The position numbers and the translations under genes were made by a program. The notes under the pieces are model-generated. The model had not been told where the DNA came from and ran no database searches. It saw only the letters and a list, made by a program, of their open reading frames with translations. 64,000 nucleotides of DNA from Candidatus Planktophila versatilis (GTDB taxonomy: Bacteria > Actinomycetota > Actinomycetes > Nanopelagicales > Nanopelagicaceae), in contig NZ_CP016774.1 of assembly GCF_002288105.1 (NCBI RefSeq), positions 744,001 to 808,000 of the forward strand, in the 5' to 3' direction. This document shows, piece by piece, positions 18,770 to 27,538 of this stretch (positions are counted from its first letter, which is position 1; every line of letters begins with the position of its first letter).

Positions 18770-19600
18770 TCAGTCTAAGAAGAAATCGAGTAAGAAGTCT
18801 TTCGTTCCAGGAACGACTGAATACTTCTCAAGATCTGTGATTCCTTCAGCTGCCAGAACCTCATCATCGACGAAGAAGTTGCCTGTACATTCCTTTGAAT
18901 TGCGATTCAGAATGATGTAAGCGGTATCTGCAAGTATTTCAGGTGTGCGACAAGCTGCGGTATCTACTCCAGGAATCATTTGCAGGGCGGCGGTATCGAT
19001 TGCGGTGCGCGGCCAGAGCGCATTAACGGCAATTCCATCTCGCTTAAACTCTTCAGCCATACCAAGGACACACATACTCATTCCATATTTAGCCATCGTG
19101 TATGCAACATGGTCCTTAAACCACTTAGCTTTCATAGAAAGTGGAGGCGACAAGGTAAGAATATGTGGGTTGCGTCCAGCTTCGGCTGATTCACGAAGGT
19201 GCGGTAGCGCGGCCTGTGAAGTCAAGAATGTTCCACGCACGTTGACATCAAACATAAGGTCAAATCGCTTCGCTGGAGTATCTTCGGTGCGAGTCAGATT
19301 AATCGCACTGGCATTGTTGATCAGAATATCAATGCCACCAAATTCTTTAGCGGCTTGGGCAACTGCATCTGCAATCTGATTCTCATCACGTAGGTCGCAC
19401 TGGATAGGTAGGGCTGTGCCGCCAGCAGCCCGAATCTCCTCGGCTGCAGAGTGAATCGTTCCAGGTAACTTTGGGTTTGGATCAGATGTCTTTGCTGCAA
19501 TTGCTACAAGAGCACCATCTGCAGCAGCCCGCAGTGCGATAGCTAAACCAATACCGCGAGAACCGCCAGTAACAAATATACGTTTTCCCTGAAGTGACAT
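18770..19600 (-). CDS. HSDL2-like short-chain dehydrogenase/reductase
   Basis: A 276-residue SDR with cofactor motif TGGSRGIG, the INNAS segment, and catalytic Ser and Tyr/Lys in LTLSPPL and YTMAK. The stretch around WFKDHVAYTMAKYGMS and the C-terminal region resemble hydroxysteroid dehydrogenase-like 2 proteins without the SCP2 domain. It probably acts on a fatty-acyl or isoprenoid alcohol. GGGGAG lies about eight bases before the ATG. It follows the enoyl-CoA hydratase by 11 bases on the same strand, so the two form an operon of lipid oxidation type. Confidence 0.85.
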   Translation of the reverse strand: MSLQGKRIFVTGGSRGIGLAIALRAAADGALVAIAAKTSDPNPKLPGTIHSAAEEIRAAGGTALPIQCDLRDENQIADAVAQAAKEFGGIDILINNASAINLTRTEDTPAKRFDLMFDVNVRGTFLTSQAALPHLRESAEAGRNPHILTLSPPLSMKAKWFKDHVAYTMAKYGMSMCVLGMAEEFKRDGIAVNALWPRTAIDTAALQMIPGVDTAACRTPEILADTAYIILNRNSKECTGNFFVDDEVLAAEGITDLEKYSVVPGTKDFLLDFFLD

Positions 19601-19611
19601 TACAGACTCCC

Positions 19612-20355
19612 CTATTTACTCTTCTTGGACATGAACTTCATAAAGGCATCTGCCGCCTCTTCAGATTGCAACGCAAGTGCGAAGATCTGAAACTCTGCCT
19701 TCATTACCGCGGCCACGGCATCATGCTTACCGGCCTTCATGAGGGCTTTGGTGTTAATGATTGCTTGTGGTGGTTGTTGTCCTATCTGCTCTGCAATCTC
19801 CATTGCGACTTTTTCTGGATCTGAAGTAATGGTTTCAACAAGTCCCATCTCTTTAGCTTCATCTGCAGTAAATGGATCACCTGTCATAAAGATTCGAGCA
19901 GCTCGTTGATATCCCACGAGTTCAGGAAATAACTTTGTGGAGCCTGCTTCCGGGACTAAACCAAGTGAGGTAAATGGCATGGAAAAGCTAGTATTTGGTG
20001 TCGCAATGACGATGTCGCAATGTAAGAGCATCGTTGTCCCCACTCCAACGGCATTACCTTTCACCGCAGCGATAAGTGGCTTTGGGAATTCAAGGAGAGA
20101 TGCTAAGAATCGTGCGACATCCGATGATTCCTCCGTTGGCGGGTTAGCCATGAAGTCTTTAATGTCATTTCCCGCGGTGAAATGATCGCCTTCGCTGGTG
20201 ATGACAACTGTGCGAACGCCGAAATCTCCGGCAGCGTCATTGAGTGCAGATGTTAACCCGGCATACATATCGCGAGTGATTGCATTCATCTTCTCGGGGC
20301 GATTGAAGCGAATTACCTGGGTCTGGCCTATGCGGGTGCTGGTGATTTCACTCAT
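19612..20355 (-). CDS. Enoyl-CoA hydratase/isomerase family protein
   Basis: A 247-residue crotonase-fold enzyme. The oxyanion-hole segments are visible (GDHFTAGNDIKDF and KGNAVGVGTTMLLHCD), and the family segment FSMPFTSLGLVPEAGST retains a Glu at the catalytic position. It could hydrate or isomerise acyl-CoA esters; the substrate is not evident. TAAGAT (20367-20362) lies six bases before the ATG, so the mRNA may be leaderless. It heads a two-gene unit with the SDR and is separated from upstream ino1 by a strong terminator. Confidence 0.88.
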   Translation of the reverse strand: MSEITSTRIGQTQVIRFNRPEKMNAITRDMYAGLTSALNDAAGDFGVRTVVITSEGDHFTAGNDIKDFMANPPTEESSDVARFLASLLEFPKPLIAAVKGNAVGVGTTMLLHCDIVIATPNTSFSMPFTSLGLVPEAGSTKLFPELVGYQRAARIFMTGDPFTADEAKEMGLVETITSDPEKVAMEIAEQIGQQPPQAIINTKALMKAGKHDAVAAVMKAEFQIFALALQSEEAADAFMKFMSKKSK

Positions 20356-20387
20356 TGAGGCATCTTAAAGCGAGAAGTGCAAGAAAG

Positions 20388-20427
20388 AAAACCCCAGGCT
20401 CTGATTACTCAGAACCCGGGGTTTTTT
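20388..20427 (-). terminator. Bidirectional-looking terminator after ino1
   Basis: AAAACCCC (20388-20395) pairs with GGGGTTTT (20418-20425), with an inner stem TCTGA/TCAGA around a TTAC loop. On the minus strand the hairpin is followed by TTTTCTTTCTT, fitting termination of ino1 transcripts; the plus strand also has six T. Confidence 0.85.
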
Positions 20428-20435
20428 ATGTAGAT

Positions 20436-21536
20436 TTATTTTTTAACAAGTACCGCCGAAATGAATTCTTCGACCGCTGTGTGAGCTTGTTCATCTGTGT
20501 ATTGAATTGGTGGAGTCTTCATGAAGTATGAAGATGGAGCAAGGAGTGCTCCCCCGATCTTGCGATCAAGACCTAGCTTTGCGCAGCGCAGCGCATCAAT
20601 AATCACGCCTGCTGAGTTGGGAGAATCCCATACTTCAAGCTTGTATTCCAGGTTCAAAGGAACATCACCAAAGGCGCGACCTTCAAGGCGGACATAGGCC
20701 CATTTGCGGTCATCAAGCCATGGAATGTAATCAGAAGGTCCAATGTGTACATTCTTTGCACCCATGTCGTGATCTAGCTGAGAAGTAACTGAGTTGGTCT
20801 TTGAGATCTTCTTTGATTCAAGACGATCGCGTTCCAGCATATTTTTAAAGTCCATATTTCCACCCACGTTAAGCTGGTAGGTGCGATCAAGGTGAACTCC
20901 ACGATCTTGAAATAGCTTGGCCATAATCCGGTGGGTGATTGTGGCACCGACCTGGCTCTTGATGTCATCGCCGACGATAGGAATCCCGGCATCTTCAAAC
21001 TTCTTCGCCCATACTGGATCGGATGCAATAAAGACCGGTAGCGCATTCACAAATGCACAACCCGCATCGATGGCACATTGAGCATAGAACTTTGCAGCCT
21101 CTTCTGAGCCCACAGGAAGGTAACAAATTAGAACATCGACAGCTTCCTCTTTAAGAGTAGCCACGACATCAACCGCAGCAGCAGTGGATTCGGCAATAGT
21201 CTCTTTGTAATACTTTCCGAGTCCATCGAGGGTGACTCCACGTTGTACAGGGACACCAGTCTTGGCGACGTCAGAGAATTTAATGGTGTTGTTTTCACTT
21301 GCCCAGATAGCGTCAGCGAGATCAAGACCTACTTTTTTGGCATCAACGTCGAAGGCTGCGACAAATTTAACATTGTTGATGTGGTAGTTGCCGATTACTG
21401 CATGCATAAGGCCAGGAATTTCCTGATCTATCGCTGCATCCTTGTAATAGGTAACACCTTGCACGAGCGAGTTGGCACAGTTTCCAACTCCAACAATCGC
21501 AACGCGAATGTCTCCAGTTCCAGTCTTTAAATTCAC
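20436..21536 (-). CDS. ino1: Inositol-3-phosphate synthase (actinobacterial type)
   Basis: Converts glucose-6-phosphate to 1L-myo-inositol-3-phosphate, the source of inositol for phosphatidylinositol lipids and mycothiol. The 366-residue protein has the N-terminal NAD motif [16 protein letters not shown], the [14 protein letters not shown] segment and the NVGGNMDF stretch of the family. The GTG start overlaps the TGA of the PadR gene by four bases. PadR-ino1 adjacency is also found in M. tuberculosis (Rv0047c-Rv0046c, from memory), so PadR may control inositol synthesis. It connects functionally to the pimB' gene at 28718-29875. A strong terminator follows. Confidence 0.95.
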   Translation of the reverse strand: MNLKTGTGDIRVAIVGVGNCANSLVQGVTYYKDAAIDQEIPGLMHAVIGNYHINNVKFVAAFDVDAKKVGLDLADAIWASENNTIKFSDVAKTGVPVQRGVTLDGLGKYYKETIAESTAAAVDVVATLKEEAVDVLICYLPVGSEEAAKFYAQCAIDAGCAFVNALPVFIASDPVWAKKFEDAGIPIVGDDIKSQVGATITHRIMAKLFQDRGVHLDRTYQLNVGGNMDFKNMLERDRLESKKISKTNSVTSQLDHDMGAKNVHIGPSDYIPWLDDRKWAYVRLEGRAFGDVPLNLEYKLEVWDSPNSAGVIIDALRCAKLGLDRKIGGALLAPSSYFMKTPPIQYTDEQAHTAVEEFISAVLVKK

Positions 21537-22069
21537 TTTACTTTCCCTTCACTCTTAATCATTGTTTCTAACCATGAAATCTCGCGCTCGAGTGACTCGA
21601 GTGAAAAGCGTCGCCACTCTTCGAGATACTTATCTATCCCCAGAGGTTGCGCCTGAAGATCAGTACGCAGCGCCTCTGCCTTATCTTGAAGGCGACGCAA
21701 GCGCCCCTCCAAAATTCTTACCCGGTTATTCATTGTGGTCGGGCTAAAGAATGCAAAGCGCACTCCAAAGCCTTCATCTTCCCAAGCTTCTGCAGTCACA
21801 GAACCATTGAGTTCAGCAAAACGTTTGAGTCCTTTTTCAGTAATTGTGTAGACGATGCGGGTGCGACGTGATGTCACACCTACCTCTTTCGCTTCAATGC
21901 TTTGGGCAATCACCATCCGCTTGAGTTGCGGATAGAGAACTGAGAACGAGAGCGCCCGAAAGGGGCCAAAGATCGTCATCAGGCGCTTACGCAGCTCATA
22001 GCCATGGAGGGCAGAATCTGAGAGCAGCCCAAGCAGGGCAAACTCCAGTGAATCTGCGCGTGATCGCAT
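21533..22069 (-). CDS. PadR-family transcriptional regulator
   Basis: A 178-residue PadR regulator: N-terminal winged helix ([21 protein letters not shown], about 8-28) and a C-terminal helical dimerisation domain with [20 protein letters not shown] lies about ten bases before the ATG. It is cotranscribed with ino1 (four-base overlap) and divergent from a LysE-type exporter. A perfect 19-base palindrome at 22100-22118 in the divergent gap is its probable operator, giving autoregulation and control of ino1 and possibly of the exporter. Confidence 0.92.
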   Translation of the reverse strand: MRSRADSLEFALLGLLSDSALHGYELRKRLMTIFGPFRALSFSVLYPQLKRMVIAQSIEAKEVGVTSRRTRIVYTITEKGLKRFAELNGSVTAEAWEDEGFGVRFAFFSPTTMNNRVRILEGRLRRLQDKAEALRTDLQAQPLGIDKYLEEWRRFSLESLEREISWLETMIKSEGKVK

Positions 22070-22099
22070 TTCCTGCCTCCGAATGGTTATAACCGATGT

Positions 22100-22118
22100 A
22101 TATATCGTAACGATATAT
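22100..22118. promoter_or_regulatory. Perfect palindrome, candidate PadR operator
   Basis: ATATATCGT (22100-22108), one central A, ACGATATAT (22110-22118). It lies 31 bases before the PadR ATG and 73 bases before the LysE start, where it would overlap promoter elements of the PadR-ino1 operon. A related half-site CGATGTATAT overlaps its left edge. Confidence 0.65.
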
Positions 22119-22190
22119 CTAGACGGTATTTAACTGGAGTCAGGCGCCAATCGCAAATCGACACACCGCCCCTGGCGCTACCCTGGGCCG

Positions 22191-22832
22191 GTGATTCCAA
22201 CGCGCCTGCCTGAATACATCGTGGCCGCCATCATCATCATCCTGGCTCCAGGGCCCAGCGTCCTATTTGTCATAGCCCGCGCCATCTCCTGGGGGCGCAA
22301 AGTGGCCGTCTTAACTGTGGCCGGAAATGTCTCGGGCTCATTTGTCTTATCGACCCTGGTTGCCTTGGGACTAGGTCCCATCCTTGCTCGCTCCGATCTT
22401 GCCTATCTGGCGGTGCAATGGGGAGGCGGGCTTTATCTAATCTATCTGGGCATCGATGCCATTAGAAAACGTTCTGAGCATGCAGCTGATATGACCAACC
22501 AGGGACCACGTGTGCCAAGTGTGGGGCAATCGATTCGTGATGGATTCTGGGTCGGTGTTCTCAATCCAAAGGCAATCGTCTTCTTCGCCGCTGTCCTTCC
22601 CCAATTTGTTGATATCGACGGCGGCAATGTCACCGCGCAACTTCTCTTTATGGGCTTGGTCTTCTGTGTTCTGGCATTTATCTCTGATGGCACTTGGGGA
22701 TTACTTGCCGGAACTGCCAGGCAGTGGTTGGCAACTGATGCCCGGCGCCTTGAGGGCTTACGTGCAACCGGTGGGCTCGTCATGATTGTGCTTGGAGTAC
22801 TCGTGCTGATCAGCGCAGTTGTCAGTTCCTAG
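22191..22832 (+). CDS. LysE/RhtB-family amino-acid exporter
   Basis: A 213-residue inner-membrane protein with about six hydrophobic segments and the family N-terminal stretch IILAPGPSVLFVIARA followed by GNVSGSFV; FWVGVLNPKAIVFFAAVLPQF is also typical. Members export amino acids such as lysine, threonine or homoserine; the substrate is unknown. The GTG at 22191 has TACCCT (22179-22184) six bases upstream and no Shine-Dalgarno site. It is divergent from PadR and shares its 121-base control region. Confidence 0.87.
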   Translation: MIPTRLPEYIVAAIIIILAPGPSVLFVIARAISWGRKVAVLTVAGNVSGSFVLSTLVALGLGPILARSDLAYLAVQWGGGLYLIYLGIDAIRKRSEHAADMTNQGPRVPSVGQSIRDGFWVGVLNPKAIVFFAAVLPQFVDIDGGNVTAQLLFMGLVFCVLAFISDGTWGLLAGTARQWLATDARRLEGLRATGGLVMIVLGVLVLISAVVSS

Positions 22833-22847
22833 CGAGAGAATGTCGCT

Positions 22848-23546
22848 ATGAATAAACCAGAGGTTCCTGCCCGCGACACGATTGCTCCATCTGATCTCAC
22901 CTTCGGATTATCAACGTGCAAACGATGTCTCTGGCTTAAGTACTGGTTTAAATTCGATCTGAAGAAAGAGTTTCCACTTGTCAAACCACTGGCAGATTCG
23001 CAAGAAGAGCATTTCCGGCGCGCATCAATGCCAGATATTTCTCCCACGTTAAAGCCCGGTGTAGTAAAGCAATGGGGGCAGTGGGTAAAGAGTGCTCCCA
23101 TAAAAATCAATGGCTTTGAAACACGTTGGAAGATATTGGGAATTTATGACCTCTTGGGTCATTACGAAGATGGCACTGTTGGAATTATTGATTGCAAGGT
23201 CTCTGATTCAGATCGCGATAATGGGCCGTTTTATGCCCCGCAACTTGAAGCATATGCACATGCGCTAGAGAACCCAGATAAGGGAAAGCCATTTCCTGTC
23301 ACCTCCATGGGGCTGCTGATTTGGAAGTTAGCTGGAGTAACAGAGACATCTGCAAGTGAACTTGCCTCGAATTCTCACGGCTTTGGAGTTAACCAACACT
23401 ATGTTCCGGTCGAACGTGACACCGCAACATTTACCGCACTTCTAGAAGAGCTCATTTCAACAATCGAAGGTGGGATGCCCGATTCCGGTGCGGAGTGCAA
23501 TGTTTGTAACTACTTACTTAAGCGTTCAGAGCTGCAGATCGATTAA
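22848..23546 (+). CDS. Orphan Cas4/RecB-like PD-(D/E)XK nuclease with two CxxC pairs
   Basis: A 232-residue protein with the PD-(D/E)XK core: D101 in GIYDLL, D115 and K117 in GIIDCK, and Q132...Y136 in QLEAYAHAL (the QxxxY motif of RecB-family nucleases). CxxC pairs near both ends (C24/C27 and C217/C220) could hold an iron-sulfur cluster as in Cas4 and AddB. No CRISPR array, cas gene or helicase partner is nearby, so this is a stand-alone DNA-end nuclease candidate, probably in repair. It begins 15 bases after the LysE stop and overlaps the convergent acyltransferase by four bases. Confidence 0.78.
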   Translation: MNKPEVPARDTIAPSDLTFGLSTCKRCLWLKYWFKFDLKKEFPLVKPLADSQEEHFRRASMPDISPTLKPGVVKQWGQWVKSAPIKINGFETRWKILGIYDLLGHYEDGTVGIIDCKVSDSDRDNGPFYAPQLEAYAHALENPDKGKPFPVTSMGLLIWKLAGVTETSASELASNSHGFGVNQHYVPVERDTATFTALLEELISTIEGGMPDSGAECNVCNYLLKRSELQID

Positions 23547-24244
23547 TCGCTCTCTTCGCTATTTTCGTCCTTGACTTTAGACTTCTTCACTTTCACTGCA
23601 TAAGTGTCCGCATATTCTTGCCCAGAGAGCTGTTGAATTCGCTTCATGATTTGATCTGTGACTTCACGTAAATATTGAAGGTCAGTTGAATCGCCTTCAA
23701 AATACATCGGCTCGCCAAACGTAATTCCTACCCGCATCACCTTGGGAACAACTTTTCCCGTCGGTTGGATCTTGTCGGTATTAAACATTGCGATTGGAAT
23801 CACTGGTGCGCCAGATTCAATTGCCAAGCGGGCAATTCCGGTGCGGCCCTTATATAAGCGACCATCAGGAGACCTAGTTCCTTCTGGATAAATTCCCAGT
23901 GAGTTGCCGGCCGAAAGAACTTGCAGTCCAGTAATCAGGGCAGCCTCACTGCGCCGTCCACCCGAGCGATCTACTGGTACTTGTCCAAGTGCGATAAAGG
24001 TCAGCTTCTTAATGAATCCCTTAGGTCCAGGGGAAGTGAAGTATTCACTCTTAGCAAGGAAAGTTACTTTACGTGGAACAACTAAGGGCATGAAGATGGA
24101 ATCGCTAAAGGAGAGATGGTTGGAGGCAAGAATGAGGGGTCCGGAAACTGGAACGTTACGTAGACCCTTTACCTTTGGTCTGAACAACAACATCAAGAAG
24201 GGAGTCAGGAACGCACGGAGCGTTCCGTAAGGAAGGTTGTTCAC
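23543..24244 (-). CDS. PlsC-type acyltransferase (second copy)
   Basis: A 233-residue lysophospholipid acyltransferase-family protein: a hydrophobic N-terminus, catalytic NHLSFSD (HX4D, about residue 43), and GIYPEGTRSPDGRLYKGRTG near 118-136. The C-terminus is a charged tail rich in Lys and Glu. It is the counterpart of the acyltransferase that lies near the fadD15-pimB' locus in mycobacteria (Rv2182c position, from memory). The GTG at 24244 has TAAATT (24256-24251) six bases upstream, so it is probably leaderless. Confidence 0.88.
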   Translation of the reverse strand: MNNLPYGTLRAFLTPFLMLLFRPKVKGLRNVPVSGPLILASNHLSFSDSIFMPLVVPRKVTFLAKSEYFTSPGPKGFIKKLTFIALGQVPVDRSGGRRSEAALITGLQVLSAGNSLGIYPEGTRSPDGRLYKGRTGIARLAIESGAPVIPIAMFNTDKIQPTGKVVPKVMRVGITFGEPMYFEGDSTDLQYLREVTDQIMKRIQQLSGQEYADTYAVKVKKSKVKDENSEESD

Positions 24245-24298
24245 CGAAGTAATTTACCGCGAATCTCTTCTATTGTGTAAAACGTCCAGCCGGGCGCT

Positions 24299-25243
24299 CT
24301 AGATGCGCGCAAGGTCGGCAACTCCGACTAATCCAGCCTCATTACCCAACTGTGCACCAATGATTTGCGGATGTGGATGTTTTCCTGCAAAAGGCATGTA
24401 CTTCTCCATCCCGGTGCGAATCGGATTGAGCAGAATATCTCCTGCATCAATTACTCCCCCACCAATAACTACTGCTTCTGGATCAAGAATGACAGCAAGG
24501 GATGCGATTCCTGCTCCTATGTAATCTCCAGTTATTTCAAAAATTGAGAGCGCGAGTTCATCGCCATCGCCCGCAGCTGCGGTGATTGCACTGCCTTTGA
24601 CTCCTTCAATCGAGCCATCACCACGATTAAGAATATTGCTAGCGCGATCAGGGTGTGCCTGTATTGCTTCGCGTGCATGTCGAAGAAGTGCGGTCCCTGA
24701 ACCATATTGTTCAAAGCATCCATAAGCGCCGCAGCCACAAAGCAGGCCGTTTGGCACAATGCGTAAGTGTCCAATCTCGGCGGCGATACCAAATGATCCC
24801 CGAAGGAGATTGCTATTTACTACGATTCCGCCACCAATTCCGGTTCCAACGGTGAGCATCAAGATATTTTCTTTACCGCGACCTGCACCAAATTTAAATT
24901 CACCCCAAGCGGCGGAGTTGGCATCATTTTCAATGACTACCGGTAGCCCAATACGCGAGGTGAGTTCGTAATCAAGATTGACCCCATTCCAATCCTTAAT
25001 GTTTGGCGTGGCCAGAATTGTCTTGCGGTCTGCGGAGATAAAGGCGGCAACCGAGACTCCAACTGATTCAATCTCGGAATCTTTCATGAGTTCTAGCGCA
25101 ACATCTGCAATAGCCTGCGTGAGTGCTACTCCACCTTCGGCAGGTGTATCTCTGCGTGCTCGTTTAATGAGTGCACCTGTCTCATCGACAACTCCACCAA
25201 GAACTTTCGTTCCCCCGATGTCGATGCCTACCGTGTAACCCAT
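24299..25243 (-). CDS. ROK-family glucokinase
   Basis: A 314-residue sugar kinase. The N-terminal phosphate-binding motif GIDIGGTK, the catalytic ENDANSAAWGE segment, the VGTGIGGGIV loop and the zinc motif CGCGAYGCFE of ROK proteins are all visible, with EIGH preceding the Cys cluster as in glucokinases. It probably phosphorylates glucose with ATP; polyphosphate use cannot be judged. Its ATG directly abuts the SRPBCC stop codon (TAGATG), so the two are cotranscribed and coupled. It supplies glucose-6-phosphate, the substrate of ino1. Confidence 0.88.
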   Translation of the reverse strand: MGYTVGIDIGGTKVLGGVVDETGALIKRARRDTPAEGGVALTQAIADVALELMKDSEIESVGVSVAAFISADRKTILATPNIKDWNGVNLDYELTSRIGLPVVIENDANSAAWGEFKFGAGRGKENILMLTVGTGIGGGIVVNSNLLRGSFGIAAEIGHLRIVPNGLLCGCGAYGCFEQYGSGTALLRHAREAIQAHPDRASNILNRGDGSIEGVKGSAITAAAGDGDELALSIFEITGDYIGAGIASLAVILDPEAVVIGGGVIDAGDILLNPIRTGMEKYMPFAGKHPHPQIIGAQLGNEAGLVGVADLARI

Positions 25244-25678
25244 CTAGGAAACTCGCGCAGCTAACTCTTTCAGTGCTGCATCAATTGTCTGCTGCTGTGC
25301 TTTGGTAATCATCATTGCTGGCACAGGAAGCGAGACTGCAACAGTGAGTTCATACGTTACCTGCGTTGAATCTTCATCTAACGCTTTAATGAAATAAGTG
25401 CCATCCATTTGCGTGAGTAGATCGGCTTCATCCATAGTAAATGACAGACTCGCAGGGGCCGCACTCCAGTCATAATCCAGAGTGACGCGATCTTTCATCA
25501 TGCCTGCATCGATGGAGAGCTTGGCTTTGACCGCCCGTCCCTGGTCATCACTTTCTAAGACATCGGCCTTCTTAATGGAGGTGAGCCATTCGGGATAAGT
25601 GGCGATATCAAATAGGGCTGCCTGTACGTCGGCGAGTGGGGCATCGATGACTATCGTGGAAGAACTTTTCTCAGACAT
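25244..25678 (-). CDS. SRPBCC (START-like) superfamily protein
   Basis: A 144-residue lipid-binding-fold protein of the polyketide-cyclase/SRPBCC type (STIVIDAPLADVQAALFDIATYPEWLTSIK at the N-terminus in two parts). Mycobacteria have a similar protein next to fadD15. The function is unknown; hydrophobic ligand binding or transfer fits the lipid neighbourhood. I chose ATG 25678 over TTG 25684 because TAGCCT (25690-25685) lies six bases before it. Coupled to the ROK kinase downstream and divergent from the acyl-CoA ligase. Confidence 0.8.
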   Translation of the reverse strand: MSEKSSSTIVIDAPLADVQAALFDIATYPEWLTSIKKADVLESDDQGRAVKAKLSIDAGMMKDRVTLDYDWSAAPASLSFTMDEADLLTQMDGTYFIKALDEDSTQVTYELTVAVSLPVPAMMITKAQQQTIDAALKELAARVS

Positions 25679-25747
25679 GGTCAAAGGCTATCAATTATTT
25701 GAAAAGCATCTTCCCATTTCTGGCATCTGCCATATAGCGTTAGAGCC
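25679..25747. promoter_or_regulatory. Divergent leaderless promoters, SRPBCC and fadD
   Basis: The 69-base gap holds TAGCCT on the minus strand (25690-25685), six bases before the SRPBCC ATG, and TAGCGT on the plus strand (25735-25740), seven bases before the fadD ATG. No Shine-Dalgarno site precedes either start. Confidence 0.55.
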
Positions 25748-27535
25748 ATGAATCTAGTCTCCACACCCGCCATTATTCCCGCTGCAACCACCGGAAATCT
25801 CACCGATCTCATCGCCGACCGCGCAAGAACCGAACCGGAGCGAATCACAATCTCGCGTCCGCTTGGCGATGGATGGCAACCAATGACTGCGAAGGAATTG
25901 GAAGTAGAAATCCGCGCCACTGCAAAAGGTTTGGTCGCTGCCGGAATTGCCGTTGGTGATCGGGTAGCAATCATGGCGCGCACGCGTTATGAGTGGACCG
26001 TCCTAGATTTCGCAATTTGGTATGCCGGTGGCTCGGTAGTTCCTATTTATGAAACATCCTCTGCCGAACAAGTGCAATGGATTCTAGAAGATTCTGGAGC
26101 AGTTGGAATCATTGTTGAAACTCCATTGTTAAAAGAATTTGTCACGCCAGTTCTTCCTTCTTACACAAAACACGTCTGGGTCATGACAGATGATGTTCTT
26201 CCAGGGCTCCGTAATTCAGGGGCGCAGATCACCGATGAAGAAATCCAACGTCGTCGCAATTCGTTGGCGCCAACCACACTTGCGACTTTGATCTACACAT
26301 CCGGAACAACCGGACGTCCAAAAGGTGTGCAAATTACTCACTCAAACTTTCTGGCAGAGTGTGGAAATGTTGTTGAGGCGGCAAGTGATCTCTTTAAGAA
26401 ACCAGGTGGCTCTACCCTGCTCTTCTTACCGGTCGCACACGTCTTTGGTCGAATGGTTCAAATTGGCTCGATCCATGCCGGACTTCACCTAGCGCATTGC
26501 AGTGATCCGGTAGGTCGACTACCGCAAGATTTAGCATCCTTTAAGCCAACCTTCGTACTTGCTGTGCCACGCATCTTTGAAAAGATTTACAACGGCGCCG
26601 AGGCGCGCGCAGAGGCTGCCGGTAAGGGAAAGATATTTAGAGCAGCTGCTCATGTAGCTATCGCATATAGCGAGAGCAAAGATAAAGGTGGCTTTAATCC
26701 ACTTCTGACTCTCAAGCATGCACTCTTCGACAAGCTTGTGTATTCAAAGATTCGCGCCGGTATGGGTGGCGCAGTTGAAGCAGCTATCTCTGGTGGCGCA
26801 CCACTGGGTGAACGACTCGGACACTTCTATCGTGGGGCAGGCGTGACAGTTCTAGAGGGTTACGGACTCACCGAAACTACCGCTGGAGCTACTTTAAATC
26901 TCACCAATTCTCTTCGCGTTGGCTCAGTAGGTAAACCAATTCCTGGAACTTCCATCAAGATTGCAGACGATGGCGAAGTTCTCATCAGCGGACCAATCGT
27001 GATGCGTGGATACTGGCAGAACGATGCGGCAAATGAAGAGGTCTTCGACGGTGCCTGGTTTAGATCTGGCGACCTTGGTCGCCTTGATGAAGATGGCTAT
27101 CTCTATATCACCGGCCGCAAGAAGGAAATCATTGTGACTGCCGGTGGTAAGAATGTGGCGCCAGCTGTTCTGGAAGATCGTCTTCGCGCTCACCCCCTTA
27201 TCAGTCAATGCATGGTCGTCGGAGATAACCAACCATTTATCGCATCTCTGATAACTATCGACCAAGATATGCTCAAAGGCTGGATTGCAACGAATGCAAA
27301 GACTGGCGCAACAATCGAGTCGCTGCGAAATGACCCCGATTTAATTGCGGTCATTCAAACAGCTGTCGATGAAGCAAATAAGGCAGTTTCGAAGGCGGAA
27401 TCAATTCGCAAGTTTACGATTCTGCCAGTTGATTTCACTATCGCAGGTGGACAGCTCACAGCAAAACTCTCGCTTAAGCGTCACATCATTGCCCAGCAAT
27501 TTGCTGCTGAAATTTCAGCGCTCTTTACAAAGTAA
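25748..27535 (+). CDS. fadD: Long-chain fatty-acid--CoA ligase (FadD15-like)
   Basis: Activates long-chain fatty acids to acyl-CoA via an acyl-adenylate. The 595-residue protein has the AMP-binding P-loop TLIYTSGTTGRPKGVQ (about 177-192), the GYGLTETTAG motif, the RSGDLGRLDEDGYLYITGRKKE motif near 440-460 and the C-terminal flexible domain. It resembles the FadD15/AcsL branch. The locus order acyltransferase, SRPBCC, fadD, pimB', NlpC/P60 matches mycobacteria. It is followed after three bases by a two-component pair. Confidence 0.93.
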   Translation: MNLVSTPAIIPAATTGNLTDLIADRARTEPERITISRPLGDGWQPMTAKELEVEIRATAKGLVAAGIAVGDRVAIMARTRYEWTVLDFAIWYAGGSVVPIYETSSAEQVQWILEDSGAVGIIVETPLLKEFVTPVLPSYTKHVWVMTDDVLPGLRNSGAQITDEEIQRRRNSLAPTTLATLIYTSGTTGRPKGVQITHSNFLAECGNVVEAASDLFKKPGGSTLLFLPVAHVFGRMVQIGSIHAGLHLAHCSDPVGRLPQDLASFKPTFVLAVPRIFEKIYNGAEARAEAAGKGKIFRAAAHVAIAYSESKDKGGFNPLLTLKHALFDKLVYSKIRAGMGGAVEAAISGGAPLGERLGHFYRGAGVTVLEGYGLTETTAGATLNLTNSLRVGSVGKPIPGTSIKIADDGEVLISGPIVMRGYWQNDAANEEVFDGAWFRSGDLGRLDEDGYLYITGRKKEIIVTAGGKNVAPAVLEDRLRAHPLISQCMVVGDNQPFIASLITIDQDMLKGWIATNAKTGATIESLRNDPDLIAVIQTAVDEANKAVSKAESIRKFTILPVDFTIAGGQLTAKLSLKRHIIAQQFAAEISALFTK

Positions 27536-27538
27536 TTA

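Noticed and set aside
22848-23546. Cas4-like protein as part of a CRISPR-Cas system
   Set aside because: No repeat-spacer array and no other cas gene was seen in the window.
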